A stretch of DNA of 64,000 nt from contig NZ_CP117445.1 of NCBI RefSeq assembly GCF_030687715.1, forward strand, positions 1,174,501 through 1,238,500, in the 5' to 3' direction. Below the pieces are notes generated by a model. It saw nothing but the letters and a program-made list of their open reading frames with translations, ran no database searches and had not been told where the DNA came from. The stretch comes from Pseudomonas sp. FP2196 (lineage in GTDB: Bacteria > Pseudomonadota > Gammaproteobacteria > Pseudomonadales > Pseudomonadaceae). Below are positions 52,691 to 60,740 of the stretch, piece by piece. Both the position numbers and the translations under genes were made by a program. Every line of letters starts with the position of its first letter. The stretch's first letter is position 1.

Positions 52691-53433
52691 GACGTGACTT
52701 CCTTTGTCAGCTGTGCGGCGAGACGCTCTGCCATATCTTCTGTGTTTGGGTTCTGGCGCACGAAGCGCTCAACCTTTCTGCGCAAGTTGGCTTCGGGGAA
52801 CTCGAAGTACAACTCGGGGCAATCTTCTGATAGCCACTGCATCAGGTTCTCGACGACGGTGGTGTGATCCTTTTTCGCGAGGGCATCCAATAGCGTTTGG
52901 GGAATCTCCCACCACGGCCACTCTTTTGCGGGTGGTACCGCTCTTCGGCCGACTTCGAGAGTTTGTCCGTTAATCAGGTAGCGCTGGAACACTGGCAGCA
53001 GTTCACCTGCTGAGGCACCTAACCCTTCGATGATCGGATGAAAATGTCGACCATCCCAGAACCTGAAAAACACTTCAGTCGCGTCGGGCATTTTTACCTG
53101 AGTCAGGCTGCGCAAATGCTCAAGCACCGTTTCCGGCGCGCTGGTGGATACCGCTAGCCAACCCCAATCCAATGCATCGGTTTCAGTAATCCATTGCAGA
53201 AAACTGGCATTGGGGCTGATCTCTGCAAGATACGGCATCACTGGAAGCCAATCGGCGTAAGGCGTTCCGCTCCAAATGGGTACCAGTTGAGGGGCCGTAT
53301 CCTGTTGATAAAAAGGCTTGAGAGGCTCGGCGTCGCTCGCCGCACTGATAACCAAATACAAACGCTCGCCAGTCTGCAGCGGCTGTTGTGCCAGCCAATC
53401 CTTGGGCGTAATTCGATCAGATGGCACAGGCAC
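52687..53433 (-). CDS. DUF4123 T6SS effector chaperone/adaptor
   Basis: A 248-aa DUF4123 protein. LYLVISAASDAEPLKPFYQ opens the domain, SFLQWITETDALDWGWLAVS follows in the middle, and VFFRFWDGRHFHPIIEGL is the conserved core. DUF4123 proteins load a specific effector onto its VgrG. It sits between vgrG and rhs and overlaps both (17 bp with vgrG, 4 bp with rhs), so it should be the adaptor for this Rhs toxin. Confidence 0.88.
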   Translation of the reverse strand: MPVPSDRITPKDWLAQQPLQTGERLYLVISAASDAEPLKPFYQQDTAPQLVPIWSGTPYADWLPVMPYLAEISPNASFLQWITETDALDWGWLAVSTSAPETVLEHLRSLTQVKMPDATEVFFRFWDGRHFHPIIEGLGASAGELLPVFQRYLINGQTLEVGRRAVPPAKEWPWWEIPQTLLDALAKKDHTTVVENLMQWLSEDCPELYFEFPEANLRRKVERFVRQNPNTEDMAERLAAQLTKEVTS

Positions 53434-55459
53434 CTGCCTTGCATTTTTCGCATTCTTCGCAGAACGGCGCGTTGCGTTTGAGGGTGTTGATCTGGGCCGG
53501 GGTCAGGACCTGGCCGGCCTTGTCGGCGTCGGCCTGTTTCAGGATGCCGGGTATCAGCGGGGCGGCGCCCGTGCCGCTGCCGGGGCTGCCGCCGGAGTTC
53601 ATGTTGATCACTGGCCCGCTCATGGTCACGCCGCCGGCGTCGATCTTGATGAAGCTGCCGCCACCGACCAGCGTTAGTTCGGCGCCGGCTTCCATCACGA
53701 CTTTCATGCCGCTGCTGAGGTGGATTTCCTGCCCCGCATCAATGAACTGCCCAGTCCCAATCTTGATGTGCTGATTCACCCCAACCGTCAGGTGATCGTT
53801 GGCCCGCGCCTCAACTTTACGATCGGCATAAACCGTGTGGTGCTCTTCGGCTTTGAATTCCGTGTAGCTGTTCTTTTCAACGGTGTCGTGGCGTTCGTTG
53901 CCGACGCGGATCTTCTGGTCGTGTTCGACGTTCTCGTCCCAGTCGCGCTGGGCGTGCAGGTAGATCTGTTCCTGACCTTTCTTGTCTTCGATGCGCAGTT
54001 CGTTGTAGCCGCCACCACCCATGGAGCTCAGAGTCTTGAAAGTGCTGCGGGTCTTGTTGGCCGGCAGCGCGTACGGGACGGTGTTTTCCTTGTGGTACAG
54101 GCAGCCGCTGATCAGCGGTTGATCGGGGTCGCCTTCAAGGAAGGTGACCAGCACTTCCATGCCGATGCGCGGGATGGCGATGCCGCCGTATTGGGCGCCG
54201 GCCCAGGCGCTGGAGACGCGGAGCCAGCAGCTGGTTTTGTCGTCGGCCTGGCCTTCGCGGTCCCAGTGGAATTGGACTTTGACGCGGCCGTACTGGTCGC
54301 AGTGGATCTCTTCGCCTTTCGGGCCGGTGACCACGGCGCTCTGGCTGCCGAGGATGCGCGGTTTCGGGTGGCGCAGGGGCGGGCGATTCGGCACGTCCCA
54401 TGGCGTGGCCTGGAAGCGGTTGCGGTAACCCTGGTGGAAATCATCTTTCAGTGCGGTGGTGTCGCTGGTCACTGACTCTTCCAGCACTTGCGGCTGTTTG
54501 CCTTCGTGCAGGACTTCGGTCAGCAGCCAGAGGTCGTTCCACTTGGCTTTCGGGTGTTGCGTCAGGGCCAAAAAGTGGCCGCTGACCAGCAACGGCTGAT
54601 CGCTCTTGCCTTCAGCCAGTTGGAAGTCACTGCGGTGGCGTTCGAGGGCGCGTTTGGCCAGGTGCTTGCCGCGCTCGCGGTCGATGAAGCGACCCGGGTA
54701 ATCGTAGTCCTCGAGGTCGGGCAGGGCGTCGCCACGGTTTTCGCTTTCGAGGGTGATGCGCGGCTTTTCGAAGTCGTAGTCGCGGCGCGTGGTGCGGCTG
54801 GTTCGGGTTTCCAGGCGCAGGTCGAAGCGCTTGATCACCGGGTCGTTGGCGACCATGCCGGAATCTTGCTGATAGGCCACAGGCTTGAGTTTCGGGAACA
54901 CCGTCTGGTCATCGCCGAAGACGAGCTTGTGCGCCGTGGCGCTGTGCTGGAAGTGGTAGTGAATGCCTTCTTCTTCGCACAGGCGCTGGATGAAATGCAG
55001 GTCCGACTCGTCGTATTGCACGCAGTAGATGCGCTCGGGGTAGATGGAGCCGGTCTTGAATTCGTAGGCGTTGCTCTGGATACCGTGTTCTTCGAGGACC
55101 ATGCCGATGATTTTCGGCACGCTGAGGTTCTGGAAGATGCGCTGGTTGACGCGGTGCGCCAGGTACGACAGTTGCGGGCGCAGGGTCACCGAATAACGGG
55201 TCAGGCGTTTGCCGGAGTCACCTTGCGCGGCGCGGTAGATCTGGCCGTGAATGCCGCTGCCGTCGGGCGACAGCTGCAGGAAGGCCGGTTTGTGCAGCAG
55301 GGTTTCGAGGTCCAGCGACGGCTGCTCACTGACCAGCTCCACCTCAAAGACAAAAGGCTGGCTGATGGCTTCCCGGCCGGTGAGGGTAAACACCTGAAAA
55401 TCGGCGGAAAGCCCTTCGATGGTCAGGGCAAAGTGGGTTTCATTGGCCGGCGCGAACAT
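53417..55459 (-). CDS. vgrG: T6SS spike protein VgrG (TssI)
   Basis: A 680-aa VgrG. The gp27-like part (HFALTIEGLSADFQVFTLTG; IYCVQYDESDLHFIQRLCEE) leads into the gp5-like OB fold (DQYGRVKVQFHWDREGQ; WLRVSSAWAG), then the DUF2345-like beta-helix (HDTVEKNSYTEFKAEEH). The end is Cys-rich (FCEECEKCKAGACA), perhaps where the adaptor or tip binds. I set the start at 55459, because GAGGAACAAGGG lies directly before that ATG; the ATG 90 nt earlier falls in the hcp-vgrG spacer. It carries the Rhs effector with help of the DUF4123 protein. Confidence 0.92.
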   Translation of the reverse strand: MFAPANETHFALTIEGLSADFQVFTLTGREAISQPFVFEVELVSEQPSLDLETLLHKPAFLQLSPDGSGIHGQIYRAAQGDSGKRLTRYSVTLRPQLSYLAHRVNQRIFQNLSVPKIIGMVLEEHGIQSNAYEFKTGSIYPERIYCVQYDESDLHFIQRLCEEEGIHYHFQHSATAHKLVFGDDQTVFPKLKPVAYQQDSGMVANDPVIKRFDLRLETRTSRTTRRDYDFEKPRITLESENRGDALPDLEDYDYPGRFIDRERGKHLAKRALERHRSDFQLAEGKSDQPLLVSGHFLALTQHPKAKWNDLWLLTEVLHEGKQPQVLEESVTSDTTALKDDFHQGYRNRFQATPWDVPNRPPLRHPKPRILGSQSAVVTGPKGEEIHCDQYGRVKVQFHWDREGQADDKTSCWLRVSSAWAGAQYGGIAIPRIGMEVLVTFLEGDPDQPLISGCLYHKENTVPYALPANKTRSTFKTLSSMGGGGYNELRIEDKKGQEQIYLHAQRDWDENVEHDQKIRVGNERHDTVEKNSYTEFKAEEHHTVYADRKVEARANDHLTVGVNQHIKIGTGQFIDAGQEIHLSSGMKVVMEAGAELTLVGGGSFIKIDAGGVTMSGPVINMNSGGSPGSGTGAAPLIPGILKQADADKAGQVLTPAQINTLKRNAPFCEECEKCKAGACAI

Positions 55460-55547
55460 CCCTTGTTCCTCGTGCTGTACAGCGGCGCTCGTCGACGCCC
55501 GCAAAAGCGGGTCAACGTACGCGAAATTCTGGAGGGGCGTAAACAAC

Positions 55548-55572
55548 ATCGACCAGCAGAGCTGGTCGATGC
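55548..55572 (-). terminator. Hairpin between hcp and vgrG
   Basis: CATCGACCAGC pairs perfectly with GCTGGTCGATG around a 3-nt loop. It lies about 20 bp past the hcp stop in the direction of transcription, with only a weak T-rich tail (TGTTGTTTAC). It would reduce rather than stop readthrough into vgrG, consistent with a higher need for Hcp. Confidence 0.5.
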
Positions 55573-55591
55573 TTGTAACGATCAGCCGTAA

Positions 55592-56107
55592 TTAAACGAC
55601 TGGAGCACGCCAGTCATCGGAACCCGAAGTACCGGATACTTCGTGGGTCCAGGTGATTTTGCGGTAGGTGAACTGCACTTCTTCCAGGTGGGTGAAGTGC
55701 GAGTTGCCTGGATCCTGGCAGTTGTGCATTTTGTTGTTGATGGCGACGATGATCGCGTCTTCCAGTTTGGTGGTGTAGTAGTGCTCTTGAGTACCTTGAG
55801 CCGAAGTACGGAACCACTGGATAACGATTTCGCTCATGCGCTCGCCGGAAGTCAGAGCGGCTTGCAGCAGAGGCGAAGCCTTGTCGTAGACCTTGGTGAT
55901 CACAACTGGCTTGTGAACGCGCTGACCGGTTGGCTGACCGGATTGTGGGTCACGCGGGATGATCACGTCGTGGCTGAAAGCCTGAACCATAACCTGGTCT
56001 TCGTGGCCTTCCTGATAGGTGTTGCCAACGGAGTCGGCGGTGAAGGCGCCGGCAGTGATCAGGCCTTGTTTTTCGCCGGTAACCGACATGTACGCTGGTG
56101 TTGCCAT
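55592..56107 (-). CDS. hcp: T6SS tube protein Hcp (TssD)
   Basis: A 171-aa Hcp. The start MATPAYMSVTGEKQGLITAG, then QVMVQAFSHDVIIPRD, VVITKVYDKASPLL and the C-terminal FTYRKITWTHEVSGTSGSDDW match the Hcp1-type tube subunit. It forms the hexameric rings of the tube and may carry small effectors. It is first in the hcp-vgrG-DUF4123-rhs unit. AAGGAGAGCATCCC gives a strong ribosome-binding site. The region upstream has a sigma-54-like promoter and three dyad sites. Confidence 0.94.
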   Translation of the reverse strand: MATPAYMSVTGEKQGLITAGAFTADSVGNTYQEGHEDQVMVQAFSHDVIIPRDPQSGQPTGQRVHKPVVITKVYDKASPLLQAALTSGERMSEIVIQWFRTSAQGTQEHYYTTKLEDAIIVAINNKMHNCQDPGNSHFTHLEEVQFTYRKITWTHEVSGTSGSDDWRAPVV

Positions 56108-56177
56108 GGGATGCTCTCCTTGCGGATAAATTTAGGGTGCCCGGGAGGCGAAATCGCCCGGTGGGTGCCTGACTGTT

Positions 56178-56193
56178 ATCAAGGAGCGTGCCA
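56178..56193 (-). promoter_or_regulatory. Candidate sigma-54 promoter of hcp
   Basis: On the minus strand the sequence reads CTGGCACGCTCCTTGAT. The -24 element TGGCACG is perfect and the spacing to the -12 element is right; the -12 reads TTGAT where the consensus is TTGCW, one mismatch at a key base. It lies about 70 bp before the hcp start codon. The enhancer-like dyads upstream support the call. Confidence 0.55.
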
Positions 56194-56278
56194 GGTTTTG
56201 TGAAGTCCCCGGAAGGCGGGGGTGAAGCCGCTCTGGAGTGCGTTTTTTAGAAATTTATTCAGGCTGTGGAGGGTAAAA

Positions 56279-56320
56279 GTGCGCAAGAAGTTGCGCAGTA
56301 CTGCGCAACTTCTTGCGCAC
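56279..56320. promoter_or_regulatory. 42-bp perfect palindrome made of two 18-bp dyads (upstream activator sites)
   Basis: The whole 42 bp is self-complementary. It is built of two copies of TGCGCAAGAAGTTGCGCA in opposite orientation (56280-56297 and 56302-56319). Each copy is itself a dyad of TGCGCAA and TTGCGCA with a 4-bp spacer. The centres are 22 bp apart, two helical turns. They lie about 100-125 bp upstream of the hcp promoter. Confidence 0.8.
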
Positions 56321-56383
56321 TTGGCTACAGCCCATGGCTGGCTTGGGCTGTAGCGAATTTAAGGGCGAAATATTACGGGCATG

Positions 56384-56401
56384 TGCGCAACTTCTTGCGC
56401 A
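56384..56401. promoter_or_regulatory. Third copy of the 18-bp dyad upstream of hcp
   Basis: TGCGCAACTTCTTGCGCA, identical to the second unit of the 42-bp palindrome, about 207 bp upstream of the candidate hcp promoter and 82 bp from the second dyad. Confidence 0.75.
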
Positions 56402-56633
56402 TCATGGCTCATGGCCTTCATCGGTCGGAAGCCAACGCTTTGGCAAATGACCGATCCAGCGCCCCTTTCTGCCAATCCGTCACTGGCCAGCCGCGCCCCG
56501 CCTGCGTGAAAGTCCCCATCCAGAGCCTGCTGTGCACAGCGCAGACAGGCCGGAGGGTTAAAAAGCGTCTTATAAATGAAACAGCGCCCTCGGCTATACT
56601 CCCCGCATTTCGACTGAGCCACGAGGAATCACT

Positions 56634-58256
56634 GTGAAGAACTGGACGTTGCGCCAACGCATTTTGGCGAGCTTTGCGGTGATTATCGCCATCATGTTGC
56701 TGATGGTTGTCGTCTCGTATTCACGGCTGTTGAAGATCGAGGCCAGTGAAAACAGCGTCCGTGACGACGCGATTCCCGGCGTCTATTACAGCTCGATGAT
56801 CCGTGGTGCATGGGTCGACAGTTACTTGCAGACCCAAGAGCTGCTCGGCCTGAAGGAAGGGCAGGGCATCAGCAGCGAAGATGCGGCGGACTTCAAGGCG
56901 TTCGAAAACCGCCTGCAGGAACAGATGGCCAACTACCGCAAGACCATGGCCACCGATGAGGACCGTAACGAATTCGCTGCCTTCGAGAAGTATCACGATG
57001 CCTACATGCAGATTCAGGACCAGGTGCTGAGCCTGCACGGGCGCAATCTGGAGGCCGATGCGCTCAAGCTGTTCAATGAGAAACTGACTCCGGCCTGGTA
57101 CAGCGGCCGGATGAAACTCAACGACATCATCGGCGAGAACAAGGCAGTTGCCGACCAGGCGATGGCCAACATCGATGACGCGGTTGCGTCTGCCAAGATC
57201 AGCATGTTCATCTCGCTGCTGGTGGCCGTTCTGGCGGCCGGTGCCTGCGGTCTGCTGCTGATGCGCGCGATCATGGCGCCGATGAACCGCATCGTGGAAA
57301 TTCTCGAAATCATGCGCACCGGCGACTTGAGCAGCCGACTGAACCTCGACCGCAAAGACGAATTCGGCGCAGTGGAAACCGGCTTCAACGACATGATGAC
57401 CGAGCTGACCGCGCTGGTGTCCCAGGCGCAACGCTCGTCGGTGCAAGTGACTACCTCGGTGACCGAGATCGCCGCCACCTCCAAGCAGCAGCAAGCCACC
57501 GCGACTGAAACCGCCGCCACCACCACCGAGATTGGCGCGACCTCCCGTGAGATTGCCGCCACTTCGCGGGATCTGGTGCGCACCATGACCGAAGTCTCCA
57601 CCGCCGCCGATCAGGCTTCTGTACTTGCCGGTTCCGGCCAGCAGGGCCTGGCGCGCATGGAAGACACCATGCACTCGGTGATGGGCGCTGCTGATCTGGT
57701 CAACGCCAAACTGGCGATCCTCAACGAGAAGGCCGGCAACATCAATCAGGTGGTGGTGACCATCGTCAAGGTCGCCGACCAGACCAACCTGCTCTCGCTT
57801 AACGCGGCGATCGAGGCCGAGAAGGCCGGCGAATACGGTCGCGGTTTTGCCGTGGTCGCCACCGAAGTGCGGCGCCTGGCGGATCAGACCGCCGTCGCGA
57901 CCTATGACATTGAACAAATGGTCCGTGAGATCCAGTCGGCCGTGTCGGCGGGCGTGATGGGCATGGACAAGTTCTCTGAAGAAGTGCGCCGTGGCATGTC
58001 CGAAGTGCAGCAGGTCGGTGAGCAGTTGTCGCAGATCATCCATCAGGTGCAGGCGCTGGCGCCGCGAGTGTTGATGGTCAACGAAGGCATGCAGGCCCAG
58101 GCCACCGGCGCCGAGCAGATCAATCATGCGCTGGTGCAGTTGGGCGACGCCAGCAGCCAGACTGTCGAGTCGTTGCGTCAGGCCAGTTTCGCTATCGACG
58201 AACTGAGCCAGGTGGCCGTCGGGCTGCGCAGCGGCGTTTCGCGATTCAAAGTCTGA
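56634..58256 (+). CDS. wspA: Methyl-accepting chemotaxis protein WspA
   Basis: A 540-aa receptor of the Wsp surface-sensing system. Membrane helix 1 is about 10-30 (ILASFAVIIAIMLLMVVVSY). A four-helix periplasmic domain follows to about 185, then membrane helix 2 (about 188-212), a HAMP domain (RIVEILEIMRTGDLSSRL), and the signalling hairpin with VADQTNLLSLNAAIEAEKAGEYGRGFAVVA. Gln/Glu pairs for methylation flank the hairpin. The start is GTG at 56634. The stop overlaps wspB by one base (TGATG). Confidence 0.93.
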   Translation: MKNWTLRQRILASFAVIIAIMLLMVVVSYSRLLKIEASENSVRDDAIPGVYYSSMIRGAWVDSYLQTQELLGLKEGQGISSEDAADFKAFENRLQEQMANYRKTMATDEDRNEFAAFEKYHDAYMQIQDQVLSLHGRNLEADALKLFNEKLTPAWYSGRMKLNDIIGENKAVADQAMANIDDAVASAKISMFISLLVAVLAAGACGLLLMRAIMAPMNRIVEILEIMRTGDLSSRLNLDRKDEFGAVETGFNDMMTELTALVSQAQRSSVQVTTSVTEIAATSKQQQATATETAATTTEIGATSREIAATSRDLVRTMTEVSTAADQASVLAGSGQQGLARMEDTMHSVMGAADLVNAKLAILNEKAGNINQVVVTIVKVADQTNLLSLNAAIEAEKAGEYGRGFAVVATEVRRLADQTAVATYDIEQMVREIQSAVSAGVMGMDKFSEEVRRGMSEVQQVGEQLSQIIHQVQALAPRVLMVNEGMQAQATGAEQINHALVQLGDASSQTVESLRQASFAIDELSQVAVGLRSGVSRFKV

Positions 58257-58792
58257 TGAGCGAGATCATCGCCAAACGCAGCGTCGCCCAAGTGGCGAAG
58301 AAGGCGTTGTTCCTGTTGTTTCGTATCGGCAGCGAGCGCTACGCCTTGCGCGCCACTGAAGTGGCGGAAGTGCTGCCGCGTCTGCCGTTGAAACCGATTG
58401 CCCGCGCGCCGCAATGGGTCGCCGGGGTGTTTGCCTATCGTGGTGCGGTGGTGCCGGTGATTGATCTCAGTGCGCTGACTTTTGGTCAGTCTGCCGAGGC
58501 GCGCACCAGCACGCGTCTGGTGCTGGTTCACTATCGCCCGGACGCAGCACAAGCGGCGCAATGGCTCGGGCTGATTCTTGAGCAGGCCACCGACACTTTG
58601 CGCTGCGATCCCGAGGATTTTCAGCCTTACGGCCTCGACAACCGGGAAGCGCCGTACCTCGGCCCGGTACGCGAGGACGCGCAAGGGCTGGTGCAATGGG
58701 TCCGAGTCAGTGACTTGCTCGATGATTCAGTGCGCGGGTTGCTGTTTCCGAATCCGCCACGGGATCCGGCGCAGCTTGAGGCGCAATCATGA
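58256..58792 (+). CDS. wspB: CheW-like coupling protein WspB
   Basis: A 178-aa CheW-domain protein: LFRIGSERYALRATEVAEVLPRLPLKPIARAPQWVAGVFAYRGAVVPVIDLSAL is the conserved half-barrel (given here in pieces: LFRIGSERYALRATEV; GVFAYRGAVVPVIDL). It links WspA to the kinase WspE. It overlaps wspA by one base at its start and wspC by 4 bp at its end, as expected for the wsp operon. Confidence 0.92.
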   Translation: MSEIIAKRSVAQVAKKALFLLFRIGSERYALRATEVAEVLPRLPLKPIARAPQWVAGVFAYRGAVVPVIDLSALTFGQSAEARTSTRLVLVHYRPDAAQAAQWLGLILEQATDTLRCDPEDFQPYGLDNREAPYLGPVREDAQGLVQWVRVSDLLDDSVRGLLFPNPPRDPAQLEAQS

Positions 58793-60060
58793 GCGGCGAT
58801 CAGCGCTTTTTCGACTTCCTCAAGGAACGCATCGGCCTTGATGTCACGTCGGTGGGGCCGGCGATCATCGAGCGGGCGGTGCGTCAGCGCACCACACTTT
58901 CGCAAGCCGCCAATGCCGCCGAATATTGGCAACTGCTGCAAGGCTCGCGAGATGAGCAACAGGCGCTGATCGAAGCGGTGATCGTTCCCGAAACCTGGTT
59001 TTTCCGTTACCCGGAATCTTTCGCCACGCTGGGCAAACTGGCGCGCAAGCGCCTCGGCGAGCTGAACAACATGCGCGCCTTGCGCATCCTCAGCCTGCCG
59101 TGTTCCACCGGCGAAGAGCCCTATTCAATTGCCATGGCGTTGCTTGATGCAGGACTCAAACCGCATCAATTCAAGGTCGACGGCATGGACGTCAGCCCGA
59201 TCTCGGTGGAAAAGGCGCGGCGCGCTTTGTACGGCAAGAACTCGTTTCGCGGCCAGGATCTGGACTTCCGCGAGCGGCATTTTACGCCTGAGCAGGACGG
59301 CCATCAGGTCAACGATAACGTCCGCGAACAAGTGCGTTTGCAGGTCGGCAACGTCCTCGATCCGTCGTTGTTGGTCAACGAGCCAGCCTTCGACTTTGTG
59401 TTCTGCCGCAACCTGCTGATCTATTTCGATCTGCCGACCCAGAAGCAGGTCTTCGAAGTGCTCAAGCGCCTGACCCACATTGACGGCGTGCTGTTTATCG
59501 GCCCGGCCGAGGGCAGTCTGCTCGGGCGGCTGGGCATGCGTTCGATCGGCATCCCGCAGTCGTTTGCGTTCAGTCGCCACAGCGAGCCTGTGCCGGAGCC
59601 GCTGCCGATCCCCAAACCCATTCCGTTGCCCGTCAGCCAACCGCTGCGCAGTGCGCCGCCACCGCCGGTGCGCAATCGTCCGTTTGCCGCTGTGACGCCG
59701 CTGCCGATCACCAGCAAAAGCGCAAACACGGACGCTGCAACGTTGCTGGCCAACATTGCTGCGCTGGCCAACGAAGGTAAAAGTGCCGAAGCCCGCGCCG
59801 CGTGCGATCAGTTTTTGCGCAGCCACGAGCCGGTGGCGCAGGTCTTCTATTGGCTCGGCCTGCTCAGCGATGTCGCCGGTCTGACGCTTGAGGCCCAGGG
59901 TTATTACCGCAAAGCCTTGTACCTCGAACCGCAACACCCCGAAGCGCTGATGCACCTGGCCGCGTTGCTGCAAGCCCAGGGCGACAGCGCCGGTGCCAGA
60001 CGATTGCAGGAACGCGCCGCGCGTAGCGGGCGCACCGCCGACAGTGAGCGTAAACGATGA
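58789..60060 (+). CDS. wspC: CheR-type protein methyltransferase WspC
   Basis: A 423-aa methyltransferase that methylates WspA using S-adenosylmethionine and so sets its sensitivity. The CheR N-terminal helices are followed by the SAM-binding segment LSLPCSTGEEPYSIAMALLD, then MDVSPISVEKARRALYG and FVFCRNLLIYFD. A Pro-rich linker (about 260-300) leads to C-terminal TPR repeats (ARAACDQFLRSHEPVAQVFY; YYRKALYLEPQHPEALMHLA), the mark of WspC as against short CheR. Both ends overlap neighbouring genes. Confidence 0.93.
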   Translation: MSGDQRFFDFLKERIGLDVTSVGPAIIERAVRQRTTLSQAANAAEYWQLLQGSRDEQQALIEAVIVPETWFFRYPESFATLGKLARKRLGELNNMRALRILSLPCSTGEEPYSIAMALLDAGLKPHQFKVDGMDVSPISVEKARRALYGKNSFRGQDLDFRERHFTPEQDGHQVNDNVREQVRLQVGNVLDPSLLVNEPAFDFVFCRNLLIYFDLPTQKQVFEVLKRLTHIDGVLFIGPAEGSLLGRLGMRSIGIPQSFAFSRHSEPVPEPLPIPKPIPLPVSQPLRSAPPPPVRNRPFAAVTPLPITSKSANTDAATLLANIAALANEGKSAEARAACDQFLRSHEPVAQVFYWLGLLSDVAGLTLEAQGYYRKALYLEPQHPEALMHLAALLQAQGDSAGARRLQERAARSGRTADSERKR

Positions 60061-60740
60061 TCCCGTCCGACACCTTGAACGTCACCCACGAAGACGCCCG
60101 GGCCATCGATGACTGCTGGAACCGCATCGGCATTCACGGCGACAAGTCGTGCCCGTTGCTGGAAGAACACATCCATTGCCGCAACTGCTCGGTGTACTCC
60201 GCCGCCGCCACACGCCTGCTCGATCGCTATGCCTTGCAGCAGGACGAGCGTGACCCGGTGGCGATTGCCGTCGAAACCGAGCTGAAAACCCGTTCGCTGC
60301 TGATGTTCCGTCTCGGCGAAGAATGGCTCGGGCTGGCGACACGCAGTCTGGTTGAAGTGGCACCGATGCAGGCGATTCACTCGTTGCCGCACCAGCGCTC
60401 GCGGGCCTTGCTTGGCGTGGCGAATGTGCGCGGTGCGCTGGTGGCGTGCCTGTCGCTGGTCGAACTGCTGGATCTGGATGGCAACGCGGCCCCGGCCAAC
60501 GGCGGGCGAATCATGCCGCGCATGCTGATCATCGCCGCCAATGGCGGGCCGGTGGTGGTGCCGGTGGATGAAGTCGACGGCATCCATGCGATTGACGAGC
60601 GAATTCTCGACGCCGCCTCGCAATCCGGTGCACAAGCCAGCGCCAAATACACCCGTGGCGTCCTGCAGTATCGGGGCCGCAGCCTGCGTTGGCTGGATGA
60701 AGAACAGCTGCTGTCCGCCGTGACCCGGAGCCTCACATGA
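60057..60740 (+). CDS. wspD: CheW-like coupling protein WspD
   Basis: A 227-aa second CheW protein. The N-terminal 60 residues hold a Cys-bearing segment (CWNRIGIHGDKSCPLLEEHI; HCRNCSVYSA) found in WspD. The CheW domain starts LLMFRLGEEWLGLATRSLVEV, with VRGALVACLSLVELL. It couples the receptor array to WspE together with WspB. It overlaps wspC and wspE by 4 bp each. Confidence 0.92.
   Translation: MIPSDTLNVTHEDARAIDDCWNRIGIHGDKSCPLLEEHIHCRNCSVYSAAATRLLDRYALQQDERDPVAIAVETELKTRSLLMFRLGEEWLGLATRSLVEVAPMQAIHSLPHQRSRALLGVANVRGALVACLSLVELLDLDGNAAPANGGRIMPRMLIIAANGGPVVVPVDEVDGIHAIDERILDAASQSGAQASAKYTRGVLQYRGRSLRWLDEEQLLSAVTRSLT

Larger units (their letters stand above)
56108..56633. other. Regulatory region between hcp and wspA (divergent)
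   Basis: This 526-bp region holds no gene. Its left part carries the sigma-54-like promoter of hcp and three dyad sites, described separately. Another inverted repeat, GCTACAGCCCA (56324-56334) with TGGGCTGTAGC (56344-56354), lies between the second and third dyads. The right part must hold the wspA promoter; I could not choose a clear -35/-10 pair there. Confidence 0.6.

Noticed and set aside
56324..56354. Inverted repeat GCTACAGCCCA/TGGGCTGTAGC as a fourth activator site or a terminator
   Set aside because: It does not resemble the 18-bp dyads and has no T run. Its role is unclear, so it is only mentioned under the intergenic entry.
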